This document shows, piece by piece, positions 1-7,331 of a stretch of DNA of 64,000 nt. The position numbers and the translations under genes are program-made. The notes under the pieces were generated by a model, which saw only the letters and a list, made by a program, of their open reading frames with translations, was not told where the DNA came from and made no database searches. The stretch is from Sphingomonas sp. J315. GTDB lineage: Bacteria; Pseudomonadota; Alphaproteobacteria; Sphingomonadales; Sphingomonadaceae. Numbering within the stretch: the first letter of the stretch is position 1; every line of letters starts with the position of its first letter. The stretch is taken from the NCBI RefSeq assembly GCF_024666595.1, contig NZ_CP088296.1, positions 1,674,001-1,738,000 on the forward strand. Direction: 5' to 3'.

Positions 1-492
1 CTGTGGTTCGACCTGTTCGTCCTCAACCCGCTGTTCGTCGCGCAACAGGTCGCGCTGCTCCCGCTGGCGCTACACTTCGCCCTCACCGGCGTCTGGCTCC
101 ACCGCTTCCTCCCCCCGCCGGCCGCGACCCGCGCCGCAATGGCCGCAGCCCTGCTCGCCACTCTCGCCGCCGTCCGCCAACTCGCGCACGGCAGCATCGT
201 CACCGGCCCGATCGGAATCGGCGAAAATTACGGCTACTCGATCGCGCTCCTTCTCCTCGCCATCGCCTGGCTGACCCTCGGCATCCGCGCTGCCAGTCGC
301 GATCTCCGCCTTGCCGGGCTCGGCCTGCTCACCTTCGTTACGCTCAAGGTCTTCCTGATCGACGCCGCAGCGCTCGACGGGTTGCTCCGCATCCTTTCCT
401 TCCTCGGCCTCGGCGTCGCGCTGATCGGGATCGGCTGGGTTTACCGCCGCTTCCTCGCCGCGCGACCGAAAGCGTCAGTGGCGGACGCCTGA
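1..492 (+). CDS. DUF2339 family membrane protein, C-terminal part
   Basis: The frame is open from the first base, so the start lies outside the window; 163 residues are visible. They form several hydrophobic segments separated by short basic or acidic loops, with the motif GENYGYSIALLLLAIAWLT followed by a segment containing LGLLTFVTLKVFLIDAAAL and a last helix ending in WVYRRF. This pattern (a Lys in the penultimate helix followed by FLIDAA) is what I recall for the C-terminus of the large polytopic DUF2339 proteins. Function is unknown for the family; the protein is expected in the inner membrane. The next gene begins 41 bases downstream on the same strand. Confidence 0.7.
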   Translation: MWFDLFVLNPLFVAQQVALLPLALHFALTGVWLHRFLPPPAATRAAMAAALLATLAAVRQLAHGSIVTGPIGIGENYGYSIALLLLAIAWLTLGIRAASRDLRLAGLGLLTFVTLKVFLIDAAALDGLLRILSFLGLGVALIGIGWVYRRFLAARPKASVADA

Positions 493-533
493 CCCCGGCG
501 GCATCACTGGCCTCACACCAACAGGAGGCCCAG

Positions 534-959
534 ATGACCCGCACCGTCCATATCGTCGACCCCGCCAGCACCGACATCGACGCCGCGCGCAACATCGCGC
601 TGTCGGGCGAACTCGCCAGCTACGCCCGCGCCGCACAGGACCCGCTGGCGATGGTCGAGGCGGCCAAGCTTCTCGCCACCCTACCCCGCAGCGTCTTCGC
701 CCCCGGCGCGACCACCGCCGCCGCGCTCTATGCCGAAGCCCGCCTGCTCGCCCGCAGCGACCCCGCAATGCTCGCCGAGATCGACGCGGTCCAATATGGC
801 TATGCCCGCCCTGCCCGCGGCAATTGCTACGCCGCGGAAAGCTGGGTCGTCGGCTATCGCGGCAACGGGATCGGCCTGACCGCCAACCCCGCGCCGCAGG
901 TCCGCTTCCGCGTCGGCGCGCCGGTGTGGAACGGCCCTCACCCTGCCAAGGCCGCCTGA
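534..959 (+). CDS. Hypothetical protein, 141 aa
   Basis: The start ATG at 534 is supported by a strong Shine-Dalgarno AGGAGG at 523-528. I do not recognise the family. There is no signal peptide or membrane segment; the middle is Ala-rich and probably helical, and the C-terminus contains GNCYAAESWVVGYRGNG. The stretch YAEARLLARSDPAMLAEIDA closely resembles RAEARALAAGDPRLLAEVEA in the next gene, which starts only 3 bases after this stop. The two genes are therefore probably co-transcribed and share a short ancestral module. The longer upstream frame is not favoured because it overlaps the DUF2339 gene and lacks a ribosome binding site. Confidence 0.6.
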   Translation: MTRTVHIVDPASTDIDAARNIALSGELASYARAAQDPLAMVEAAKLLATLPRSVFAPGATTAAALYAEARLLARSDPAMLAEIDAVQYGYARPARGNCYAAESWVVGYRGNGIGLTANPAPQVRFRVGAPVWNGPHPAKAA

Positions 960-962
960 CCG

Positions 963-1433
963 ATGCGCGCCGCCCTCCGCCTGATCGCCCTCGCGCTCGC
1001 TGTCGCCGCGCTGCCCGTTCGTGGCGAAGATCGTCCACACGCGGTCACCGGGGCGGAGATGCGCGCGGAGGCCCGCGCCCTGGCAGCAGGCGACCCCCGC
1101 CTGCTTGCCGAGGTCGAAGCGGCGGACGCCGAAGCCGAACGCGGCGTGCTCGGTGCCGGTCCCAGCTCGATCCGCCAGACCGTCCCCGCCGGGGCGACCT
1201 GGTCGCTCCCCATCACCCGCAGCGCCGACGCCGCCGCGACCATCGCCGTCCGCCGCATCGGCGCGAGCCCGGTGGCGCTCACCATCCTCGACAGCGCCGG
1301 TCGCCAGCTTTGTACCGACAGCAGCACGGGTGCGCTGCTCACCTGTCGCATCCCCGCCGGCGGCGGCCCGCTCGTCGCGCGCGTCGCCAATCGCGGGGCT
1401 GCCGCCACCGACGTGCTGCTGGTGATGAACTGA
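963..1433 (+). CDS. Hypothetical exported protein, 156 aa
   Basis: The N-terminus (RAALRLIALALAVAALPVRG) is a good Sec signal peptide with a likely cleavage site near residue 21, so the product should be periplasmic. It then carries the acidic helix RAEARALAAGDPRLLAEVEA shared with the upstream gene. The C-terminal half looks like a small beta domain (TWSLPITRSADAAATIAVRR) with two cysteines (LCTDSS, LTCRIPA) that could form a disulfide. No named family is recognised. It ends 4 bases before the convergent DUF6456 gene, leaving almost no room for a terminator. Confidence 0.55.
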   Translation: MRAALRLIALALAVAALPVRGEDRPHAVTGAEMRAEARALAAGDPRLLAEVEAADAEAERGVLGAGPSSIRQTVPAGATWSLPITRSADAAATIAVRRIGASPVALTILDSAGRQLCTDSSTGALLTCRIPAGGGPLVARVANRGAAATDVLLVMN

Positions 1434-1437
1434 GGGT

Positions 1438-1916
1438 TCACGGCAAGCGGTAGTGATCCGCCAGCCGGTCGAGCGCCAGCGTCAGCACCAGCCGCCCGGC
1501 CCGCGCGGGCCAGGCCAGCGCCTTTTCAGCCACCGGCACGCTCTCCCCGGCGCAAATCACCCGCCACAATATATCCGCCAGGCCCCGCCCCGCTGCCGCA
1601 ATCGCCGCATCGAACCGCCGTTTCGCTGCGATCTGCACCTGCGTTGGATCGAGCGCTGCACCCGGCAGCCCGCCGCGTCGCGCCGCCGGGGCCGCGTCCC
1701 ATCGCATCGTCACGCGCGGCCCCAGCGCCGCCATCTCATAATCGTCGCGCAGCCGCTCCCCGCCTCGAACTGACGCGCATCGACCATCCCGCGCGCGCGC
1801 AGCCACGCCAGCGGCGATTCAGCGTCGTTGACCGACACCCGCCGTCCGCTCCGCCGCGCCGGGGCATTCCGGATTACATGCCCATCCTCGATCGTCCGCT
1901 CGACCAGCTCACGCAT
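1438..1916 (-). pseudogene. DUF6456 family protein, frameshifted at a C4/G4 run
   Basis: The N-terminal frame reads MRELVERTIEDGHVIRN and continues to ARGMVDARQFEAG; the C-terminal frame resumes at ERLRDDYEMAALGPRVTMRW and runs to LVLTLALDRLADHYRLP. The two join smoothly if the G run at 1758-1761 (read on the minus strand) had five G instead of four. The span is 479 bases, one short of 160 codons. The C-terminal part resembles the DUF6456 family common in sphingomonads (function unknown, sometimes called a putative DNA-binding regulator). The ATG at 1916 is chosen because GAGGGAG precedes it by six bases. It is divergent from the XRE gene. A sequencing error is more likely than a true pseudogene. 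Confidence 0.7.
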
Positions 1917-1981
1917 TCCTGACTCCCTCATCGCCTGCAGAATCGGGCTTGCCACGACGTCACGCTTGTAGGAAAGTGATT

Positions 1982-1996
1982 TAACCACATCGGTTA
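1982..1996. promoter_or_regulatory. Inverted repeat TAACC-N5-GGTTA at the XRE gene start
   Basis: A perfect five-base dyad (TAACC, spacer ACATC, GGTTA) ends one base before the ATG of the XRE regulator and lies in the 81-base gap between two divergent genes. Its position would let a bound protein block initiation. Autoregulation by the adjacent HTH protein is an inference from location only. Confidence 0.35.
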
Positions 1997-1997
1997 G

Positions 1998-2579
1998 ATG
2001 GAGCTGCAATTGATCACCGCGATCCGCGAAGTGCGTCGTGCCAAAGGGCTGACGCTGGAGGAAGTGGCACAACGCTGCGACCCGCCGACCACCGCGCAGA
2101 CGATCGGGCGGCTGGAGACCGGCACGCGCACCGTGTCGGTGGTCTGGCTCAACCGCATCGCCGCCGCGCTCGGGGTCGACGCCGCCGATCTCGTCCGCTT
2201 CCCCGATCGCCCCGATATCCCGGTTGCTGCCAGCCTCGATTCTTCGGGAGCACAGGCGTTGCGCCGACCCGCCAATGTCGTGCCGCCGATCGCCGAGCCT
2301 GATCTGGTCGCAGTCACCGTCAGCGGCAGCATCGGCGACTATCGCGCGGGCGACGAGGTGTGGTGCCGTCGCCTCGCCCCCCAGGCATTCGCACAGGCAC
2401 TCAACCGGGACGTATTGATCCCCCGCCCCGCCGGTCGTTTTCTGTTCGGCCGCCTGATCGCGCATGAGGGCGAAGGGGGCCGGCTCAACGTCCTGCCGCT
2501 TGGCCCGGGTGCGCGGCAACAGGTGGTCGCCGACCCGCCCTGGATCGCCTGTGCGGTGCGGCTCGTCCGCTCGCTCTGA
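1998..2579 (+). CDS. XRE-family helix-turn-helix transcriptional regulator
   Basis: The protein has 193 residues. Residues 1-60 form an HTH_3/Cro-C1 domain: LITAIREVRRAKGLTLEEVA, then the recognition region TTAQTIGRLETGTRTVSV and LNRIAAALGV. The rest (about 60-193) is a beta-rich domain with DLVAVTVSGSIGDYRAGDEV, reminiscent of the LexA/S24-like fold seen at the end of many phage-type repressors, but I see no clear Ser-Lys catalytic pair, so self-cleavage is not supported. There is no convincing Shine-Dalgarno within 15 bases of the ATG, so translation may be leaderless. It is divergent from the DUF6456 gene, with a dyad over its start. The target genes are unknown. Confidence 0.75.
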   Translation: MELQLITAIREVRRAKGLTLEEVAQRCDPPTTAQTIGRLETGTRTVSVVWLNRIAAALGVDAADLVRFPDRPDIPVAASLDSSGAQALRRPANVVPPIAEPDLVAVTVSGSIGDYRAGDEVWCRRLAPQAFAQALNRDVLIPRPAGRFLFGRLIAHEGEGGRLNVLPLGPGARQQVVADPPWIACAVRLVRSL

Positions 2580-2669
2580 ACCTGAACCTCGTCCGCGCCC
2601 CCCCGACATCTTGCACATGGCGCAACGCGGGCGCATGCTGCTCCCACGTCCTTTTAGGGGAGGGATGCC

Positions 2670-3032
2670 ATGCATTATCTGACCGGGCTGGTTACGGCCC
2701 TGTTCGTCGCGTCACCCGCACTTGCCGAGGATTGGGACTTTGTCCTGATCAACGGCACCGGCAAGCCGATCAAGACCGTCGAGCTCGCGCCGACCGGATC
2801 GACCGACTGGAAGCCTGGACTGGAGGAAGAAGGGGCGCGGCGCGAACCCGTGGTGAAGCCCGGCGCGCGCACCACCGTTCGCCTTGATCGACCGTCAAGC
2901 CAGTGCCGCTACGATCTGCGCGCGACCTTCGACGACGCCTCGACGATGGTCTTCAGCAACGCCAATATCTGCGACAACAGCTATGTCACGGTGAAGCTGA
3001 CGGGCGGAAAGCCGTCGATCAGCGCGAACTAA
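2670..3032 (+). CDS. Hypothetical periplasmic protein, 120 aa
   Basis: A clear Sec signal peptide (YLTGLVTALFVASPALA, cleavage before EDWD) begins a small secreted protein. The mature part reads DFVLINGTGKPIKTVELAPT and later contains two cysteines (SSQCRYDLRAT, NANICDNSYVTV) that probably form a disulfide. Immunoglobulin-like or jelly-roll strands seem likely; I do not know a function. The start is fixed by GGGGAGGG just upstream of the ATG. The 18 bases after the stop lead into the convergent tRNA-Val. Confidence 0.6.
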   Translation: MHYLTGLVTALFVASPALAEDWDFVLINGTGKPIKTVELAPTGSTDWKPGLEEEGARREPVVKPGARTTVRLDRPSSQCRYDLRATFDDASTMVFSNANICDNSYVTVKLTGGKPSISAN

Positions 3033-3051
3033 GGATCATGGAGCCGGAAAA

Positions 3052-3127
3052 TGGTGGGCGCTGACGGGCTCGAACCGCCGACCCTCTCGGTGTAAACGAG
3101 ATGCTCTACCAACTGAGCTAAGCGCCC
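3052..3127 (-). tRNA. tRNA-Val (UAC)
   Basis: Read on the minus strand, the 76-nt gene starts GGGCGCT and ends AGCGCCC-A-CCA, giving a perfect seven-pair acceptor stem with an encoded CCA. The D-arm carries AGCTCAGTTGGTAGAGC and the T-arm GGTTCGAGCC. The anticodon loop TTTACAC is closed by TCTCG/CGAGA, giving anticodon UAC (Val). It is an isolated tRNA between a small exported protein gene and gltX. Confidence 0.95.
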
Positions 3128-3214
3128 GGACCGCGTCCCGATAGGCGCAAGTGCCGCGCGCGTAAAGATGCGCGGCGCTTTCCATTGTGCGGTCAAATCG
3201 GCTAGCGCGCGCGG

Positions 3215-4549
3215 ATGACCAGCACGCCCGTCGTCACCCGCTTCGCGCCCAGCCCCACCGGCCATCTGCATGTCGGCAATATCCGCACCGCGCTCCACAA
3301 CTGGATGTGGGCGCAAAAACATGGTGGGCGCTTCCTGCTGCGCATCGACGACACCGACGCCGAACGCTCGCAGGAATCCTATGTCGACGCGATCCGCGCC
3401 GATCTCGCCTGGCTCGGCCTCGATCCCGATGGCGAGGCGCGCCAGTCGCAGCGCTTCGACCTGTATGAACGCCGCTTCGCCGAACTTGTCGAGGCGGGCC
3501 GTGTCTATCCCGCCTATGAGAGCCAGCAGGAGCTTGAACTCAAGCGCAAGATCCAGCTCGGCCGCGGCCTTCCGCCAATCTATGATCGCGCCGCGCTGGC
3601 ACTTACCGAAACCGACCGCGCCGCGCTGGAGGCAGCGGGGACCCGCCCGCACTGGCGCTTCAAGCTCGACAATGGCGCGCCGATCGAATGGACCGACCTG
3701 ATCCGGGGGGCCCAGCGCTTCGATCCCGCGACGATGAGCGATCCCGTCATCCGCCGCGCCGACGGCTCCTGGCTCTACCTGCTCCCCTCGGTGATCGACG
3801 ATATCGACATGGGCATCACCCATGTCGTGCGTGGCGAGGACCATGTTTCCAATACCGCCGCGCAAGTGCAGATGTTCGCCGCGCTCGGCGCGCGGCCACC
3901 CGCTTTCGCGCACGAGGCGCTGCTCACCGGGAACGAGGGAAAATTGTCCAAACGCCTCGGCTCGCTCGGATGCGATCATTTCCGCGACATCGGGCTTGAG
4001 CCGCAAGCGATCATCGCCCTGCTCGCTCGGCTCGGCACCAGCGATCCGGTCGAGCCGCACGCCGACCGCGCGCCGCTGATCGCCGGGTTCGACTTCGCCC
4101 GCTTCGGCCGCGCCCCCGCGCGGTTCGACGAAGGCGAGCTGGCGCAGCTCAACGCGCGCATCGTCCACCAGCTGCCCTTCGACGCAGTCGCCGACCGACT
4201 ACCCGTCGGCATGGACGTGGCGGCATGGGACGCGATCCGCCCCAATCTCGAGACGGTCGCCGGTGCAGCGGACTGGTGGCAGGTCGTCGCCGGGCCAATC
4301 GACGCCTCCGCCGACCCCGAGGACCGCGCCTTCCTCGACACCGCCGCCGACATCGCCGCGACCCTCGACTGGGCCGCCGACCCTTGGCACGCGCTGACCG
4401 GCGCGCTCAAGGGAGCGACCGAACGCAAGGGCCGCGCGCTGTTCCATCCACTCCGCCGCGCGCTCACCGGTCGCGACTCGGGCCCCGACATGGCGGCGCT
4501 GCTCCCGCTGATCGGCCGCGAACGCGTGATCGAAAGGCTGCGCGGCTGA
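3215..4549 (+). CDS. gltX: Glutamyl-tRNA synthetase
   Basis: This 444-residue cytoplasmic class I aminoacyl-tRNA synthetase charges tRNA with glutamate. The HIGH-type motif PSPTGHLHVGN is near residue 12, RIDDTD follows, HVVRGEDHVSNT lies in the Rossmann core, and the KMSKS equivalent is GKLSKRLGS around residue 243. A helical anticodon-binding region fills the C-terminal 150 residues. The length is slightly below the usual 465-480, typical of the second GluRS type of alphaproteobacteria. A glutamyl-Q-tRNA(Asp) synthetase would lack the C-terminal domain, so full GluRS is preferred. Whether a second GltX exists elsewhere, and which tRNAs this copy charges, cannot be seen here. Confidence 0.9.
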   Translation: MTSTPVVTRFAPSPTGHLHVGNIRTALHNWMWAQKHGGRFLLRIDDTDAERSQESYVDAIRADLAWLGLDPDGEARQSQRFDLYERRFAELVEAGRVYPAYESQQELELKRKIQLGRGLPPIYDRAALALTETDRAALEAAGTRPHWRFKLDNGAPIEWTDLIRGAQRFDPATMSDPVIRRADGSWLYLLPSVIDDIDMGITHVVRGEDHVSNTAAQVQMFAALGARPPAFAHEALLTGNEGKLSKRLGSLGCDHFRDIGLEPQAIIALLARLGTSDPVEPHADRAPLIAGFDFARFGRAPARFDEGELAQLNARIVHQLPFDAVADRLPVGMDVAAWDAIRPNLETVAGAADWWQVVAGPIDASADPEDRAFLDTAADIAATLDWAADPWHALTGALKGATERKGRALFHPLRRALTGRDSGPDMAALLPLIGRERVIERLRG

Positions 4550-4636
4550 GCGGGGTCGCTCGTTCGGCCCCTCCCATTTTCCCTCCACCGCGCAGTCCGA
4601 TCACCCGGTCGAAAAAGGGATTTGCAACCTTTATGT

Positions 4637-4650
4637 GATGGTATATCATC
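4637..4650. promoter_or_regulatory. Imperfect palindrome GATGGTATATCATC upstream of the TonB gene
   Basis: The 14-base dyad has one mismatch and sits 39 bases upstream of the TonB start in an AT-rich patch (TTTATGTGATGGTATATCATC) that stands out from the GC-rich background. TonB genes are often controlled by metal regulators such as Fur or Zur, and the AT-rich core is compatible with that. No regulator can be assigned from sequence alone. Confidence 0.35.
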
Positions 4651-4688
4651 TATCGACCGGCAACGACCGGAATGATGGAGAGCCTGTC

Positions 4689-5360
4689 ATGCACACCGAA
4701 CGCTATCAGCCTTCCGCTTCCCGCCGGGCCAGCGCCGGCGCTTCGCTCATCGTCCTCGCCCTGGTCGGGTTCGGCGCGACACTGGTCGGGCCGGGCGTAT
4801 TGCCCGAGATTCTCGATCCGGTGCTCAACACAACCCACATTCCGCTCGAGCAGCCCAAGCCCGAGCCGGAACCGGTCAAGCAGGTGCGCGACGAACGGAA
4901 GGTCGTCGCGGTGACCCAGCCGCTTCCGCACCAGCCCGATCCGATCGTCAAAACCACCAGCACAAGCGACCCGATCGGATCGACCACCGAATATACGCCG
5001 ATCACGAACAACCCGCCCGCCGACCCCGGCCCGCCCTCCGGCGGAGTCATCGCGGACCCGCCCAAGCCGCCGGTGCTGATCGGCGCCACCGTCGATCCGC
5101 GCTACAGCGACTCGCTCCAGCCGCCCTATCCCACCTCCGAAATCCGCGCGCAGACCGAGGGCAAGCTCACCGCCCGCGTGCTGGTCGGGGTCGATGGCCG
5201 GGTGAAAGCGATCGAGATCCTGCGCACCCCGAGCAAGGGCCTGTCCGAGGCGACCCGCCGCCACGCGCTCGCGCGCTGGCGGTTCAAGCCCGCGACCCGC
5301 GACGGCGTCCCCTATGAGGACTGGATGACGATGACGCTCAACTTCCGGCTGGTGGATTAG
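4689..5360 (+). CDS. tonB: Energy transducer TonB
   Basis: The protein (223 aa) spans the periplasm and transmits proton-motive force from ExbBD to TonB-dependent outer-membrane receptors. Residues about 15-36 are an N-terminal signal-anchor (ASLIVLALVGFGATLVGPGV). A Pro-, Glu- and Lys-rich linker follows (PKPEPEPVKQVRDERK, PPSGGVIADPPKPP). The C-terminal TonB fold starts with PPYPTSEIRAQTEGKLTARV and contains the family pattern RRHALARWRFKPATRDGVP. The ATG at 4689 is chosen over earlier in-frame codons because GGAG lies eight bases upstream. ExbB/ExbD are not adjacent. Which receptors it serves is unknown. Confidence 0.85.
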   Translation: MHTERYQPSASRRASAGASLIVLALVGFGATLVGPGVLPEILDPVLNTTHIPLEQPKPEPEPVKQVRDERKVVAVTQPLPHQPDPIVKTTSTSDPIGSTTEYTPITNNPPADPGPPSGGVIADPPKPPVLIGATVDPRYSDSLQPPYPTSEIRAQTEGKLTARVLVGVDGRVKAIEILRTPSKGLSEATRRHALARWRFKPATRDGVPYEDWMTMTLNFRLVD

Positions 5361-5403
5361 CTCGGGCTGGTCCGATGGCACCAAAGCCCCTATCTTGGCG
5401 GCC

Positions 5404-5760
5404 ATGAGGTTCTTCAAACCCGATCGCCCCGTCTCCACGGTCGGCGCGCTGGCGGATCTGCGCAGAGCCCTGCGCATCCGCCACCGCTACCAGTTCTGGT
5501 TTATGCTCGCTGCAGCGGTGACGACCAGTCTGGTTCTGTTCGCCTTCTACCAGGACTCCTATTTCAAGAAGCCCTACAAGCGCGAGATCGTCTATTTCCA
5601 GAACTGGCGTGAGGACCGGACGATCGACCAGATCATCGCCCAGCAGAAGATCGACGAACCGATCCGCCAGAAGCGCATCGCGGAGGAAAAGGCGAAGGCC
5701 GAGAAGAAGCGACTCGAGTATAAGAAGATCGACGACAAGCTGAAAGAATACGGGATTTGA
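5404..5760 (+). CDS. Small single-pass membrane protein, 118 aa
   Basis: A basic cytoplasmic N-terminus (LRRALRIRHRYQFWF) is followed by one transmembrane helix (FMLAAAVTTSLVLFAFY, about residues 33-49). The remaining part is highly charged: YFKKPYKREIVYFQNWREDR, then an acidic/lysine-rich helix (EEKAKAEKKRLEYKKI) likely to be a coiled coil. I know no function, though similar small proteins occur in sphingomonads. It lies between tonB and ribD, and its TGA stop overlaps the TTG start of ribD, suggesting co-translation with the riboflavin operon. The ATG at 5404 is used; an in-frame TTG nine bases upstream is possible. Confidence 0.6.
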   Translation: MRFFKPDRPVSTVGALADLRRALRIRHRYQFWFMLAAAVTTSLVLFAFYQDSYFKKPYKREIVYFQNWREDRTIDQIIAQQKIDEPIRQKRIAEEKAKAEKKRLEYKKIDDKLKEYGI

Positions 5761-6719
5761 ACGACGCCGCGTGGATGGGTGCCGCGCTCGCACTTGCCGA
5801 GCGCGCGCGCGGTCGTTCCGCACCCAATCCCAATGTCGGCTGCGTCATCGTGCGGGAGGGGCGCGTCGTCGGGCGCGGCTGGACCCAGCCCGGCGGACGC
5901 CCCCACGCCGAAGCGATGGCGCTGGCACAGGCGGGCGATGCCGCGCGCGGCGCGACCGCCTACACCACACTCGAACCCTGCGCGCATCAGTCCCAACGCG
6001 GCCCAGCCTGTGCCGCCTCGCTGATCGCCGCCGGGATCGCCCGCGTGGTGATCGCCCTGCGCGACCCCGATCCGCGCACCGACGGGCGCGGCATCGCCAG
6101 GCTCGATTCCGCCGGCGTTGCCCTCACCACGGGCATCCGCGCCGATGAGGCAACCCGCAGCATGGCCGGCTTCCTCACTCGCCGTGCACAGGGCCGCCCG
6201 TTCGTAACGCTCAAGCTCGCAACCTCGCTCGACGGCTGCATCGCGCTGTCGAACGGCGAGAGTCGCTGGATCACCGGCCCCCGCGCCCGCGCCCATGTGC
6301 ATCTGGAGCGCGCACGGCATGAGGCGATCCTGGTCGGACGCGGCACGCTGGAAGCCGACGCGCCAAAGCTCGACGTGCGCCTCGGCGGACTTGAAGATCG
6401 CGCACCCCGCCGCATCCTTCTCTCATCCCGCGACGCCCCCGGCTGGACCCGCATCGCCGCGCCCGAAGCGATTGGAACGCTCGACGGCATCGGCCACTTG
6501 CTGGTCGAGGGAGGCGCACAGACCGCCGCTGCCTTCCTGCGCGCCGATCTGGTCGACCGCCTCCTGCTCTACCGCGCGCCGATCATGCTCGGCGGCAAAC
6601 CGGCCCTCGCCGATCTCGGGCTCACCGCGCTCAATCGCGCGCACGGCCGCTGGACCCTCCACGACGCGCGGATGCTTGGCAGCGACCGGCTCGAGGTCTA
6701 CGAGCGCGCCAGAGGATAG
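5757..6719 (+). CDS. ribD: Bifunctional riboflavin deaminase/reductase RibD
   Basis: RibD deaminates the pyrimidine from GTP cyclohydrolase II and then reduces its ribosyl side chain with NADPH. The N-terminal deaminase (about 1-140) has APNPNVGCVIV, the zinc motif HAEAMALA and EPCAHQSQRGPACAASLIAAG, where the second Cys motif is slightly longer or altered relative to the usual PCSHxGxTPPC. The reductase domain begins at TLKLATSLDGCIAL and contains GESRWITGPRARA and the NADPH region LLVEGGAQTAAAFL. At 320 aa it is a little short. The TTG start at 5757 overlaps the upstream TGA; starting at the next Met (5775) would cut into the conserved N-terminus. First gene of ribD-ribE-ribBX-ribH. Confidence 0.9.
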   Translation: MNDAAWMGAALALAERARGRSAPNPNVGCVIVREGRVVGRGWTQPGGRPHAEAMALAQAGDAARGATAYTTLEPCAHQSQRGPACAASLIAAGIARVVIALRDPDPRTDGRGIARLDSAGVALTTGIRADEATRSMAGFLTRRAQGRPFVTLKLATSLDGCIALSNGESRWITGPRARAHVHLERARHEAILVGRGTLEADAPKLDVRLGGLEDRAPRRILLSSRDAPGWTRIAAPEAIGTLDGIGHLLVEGGAQTAAAFLRADLVDRLLLYRAPIMLGGKPALADLGLTALNRAHGRWTLHDARMLGSDRLEVYERARG

Positions 6720-6722
6720 ACC

Positions 6723-7331
6723 ATGTTCACCGGAATCATCACCGATGTCGGCGCGATCCAGAGGATCGAGAATCGCGGCGACCTGCGCGTCCACATCACC
6801 ACGACCTATGACACGACCACCGTCGACATGGGCGCATCGATCGCCTGTTCGGGCGTCTGCCTGACCGTCGTCGACAAGGGGCCGGGCTGGTTCGCGGTCG
6901 ATGTCAGCCACGAGACCGTCTCGCGCACCGCCGCGCAGTGGCAGGCCGGCCAGCGCCTCAACCTCGAACGCGCGCTCAAGGTCGGCGATGAGCTGGGCGG
7001 GCATATCGTCACCGGCCATGTCGACGGCGTCGGCACCGTGATCGACATCTGTCCCGACGGCGACTCGCAGCGCGTCGGCTTTGCCGTCCCCGCCAGCCTC
7101 GCCCCGTTCATCGCCGCCAAGGGGTCGATCACCATCGACGGGGTGTCGCTGACCGTGAACGAGGTGACGGATCAGCCCGACGGCACCGCGCATTTTTCGA
7201 TCAACCTGATCCCGCACACGCAAGCCGTCACCACGCTGGGCGCACTTGCCCAGGGTCAGGCGGTCAATCTCGAAATCGACGTGCTCGCACGTTATCTGCA
7301 ACGCATGGAGGCCGTCCGTGGCCAAAGCTGA
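6723..7331 (+). CDS. ribE: Riboflavin synthase alpha chain
   Basis: This 202-residue enzyme dismutates two 6,7-dimethyl-8-ribityllumazine molecules to riboflavin plus a pyrimidine. Two tandem lumazine-binding domains are visible: MFTGIITDVGAIQRIENRGD with SIACSGVCLTVVDKG and FAVDVSHETVSRT, then GDELGGHIVTGHVDGVGTV with GSITIDGVSLTVNEV and FSINLIPHT. These are the canonical repeats, and the length is typical. It begins 3 bases after ribD and its 3' end overlaps the ribB-type gene by 14 bases. Some nomenclatures call this gene ribC. Confidence 0.95.
   Translation: MFTGIITDVGAIQRIENRGDLRVHITTTYDTTTVDMGASIACSGVCLTVVDKGPGWFAVDVSHETVSRTAAQWQAGQRLNLERALKVGDELGGHIVTGHVDGVGTVIDICPDGDSQRVGFAVPASLAPFIAAKGSITIDGVSLTVNEVTDQPDGTAHFSINLIPHTQAVTTLGALAQGQAVNLEIDVLARYLQRMEAVRGQS

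Noticed and set aside
5361..5757. FMN riboswitch upstream of ribD
   Set aside because: The start of ribD overlaps the preceding gene, leaving no untranslated leader to hold the aptamer.
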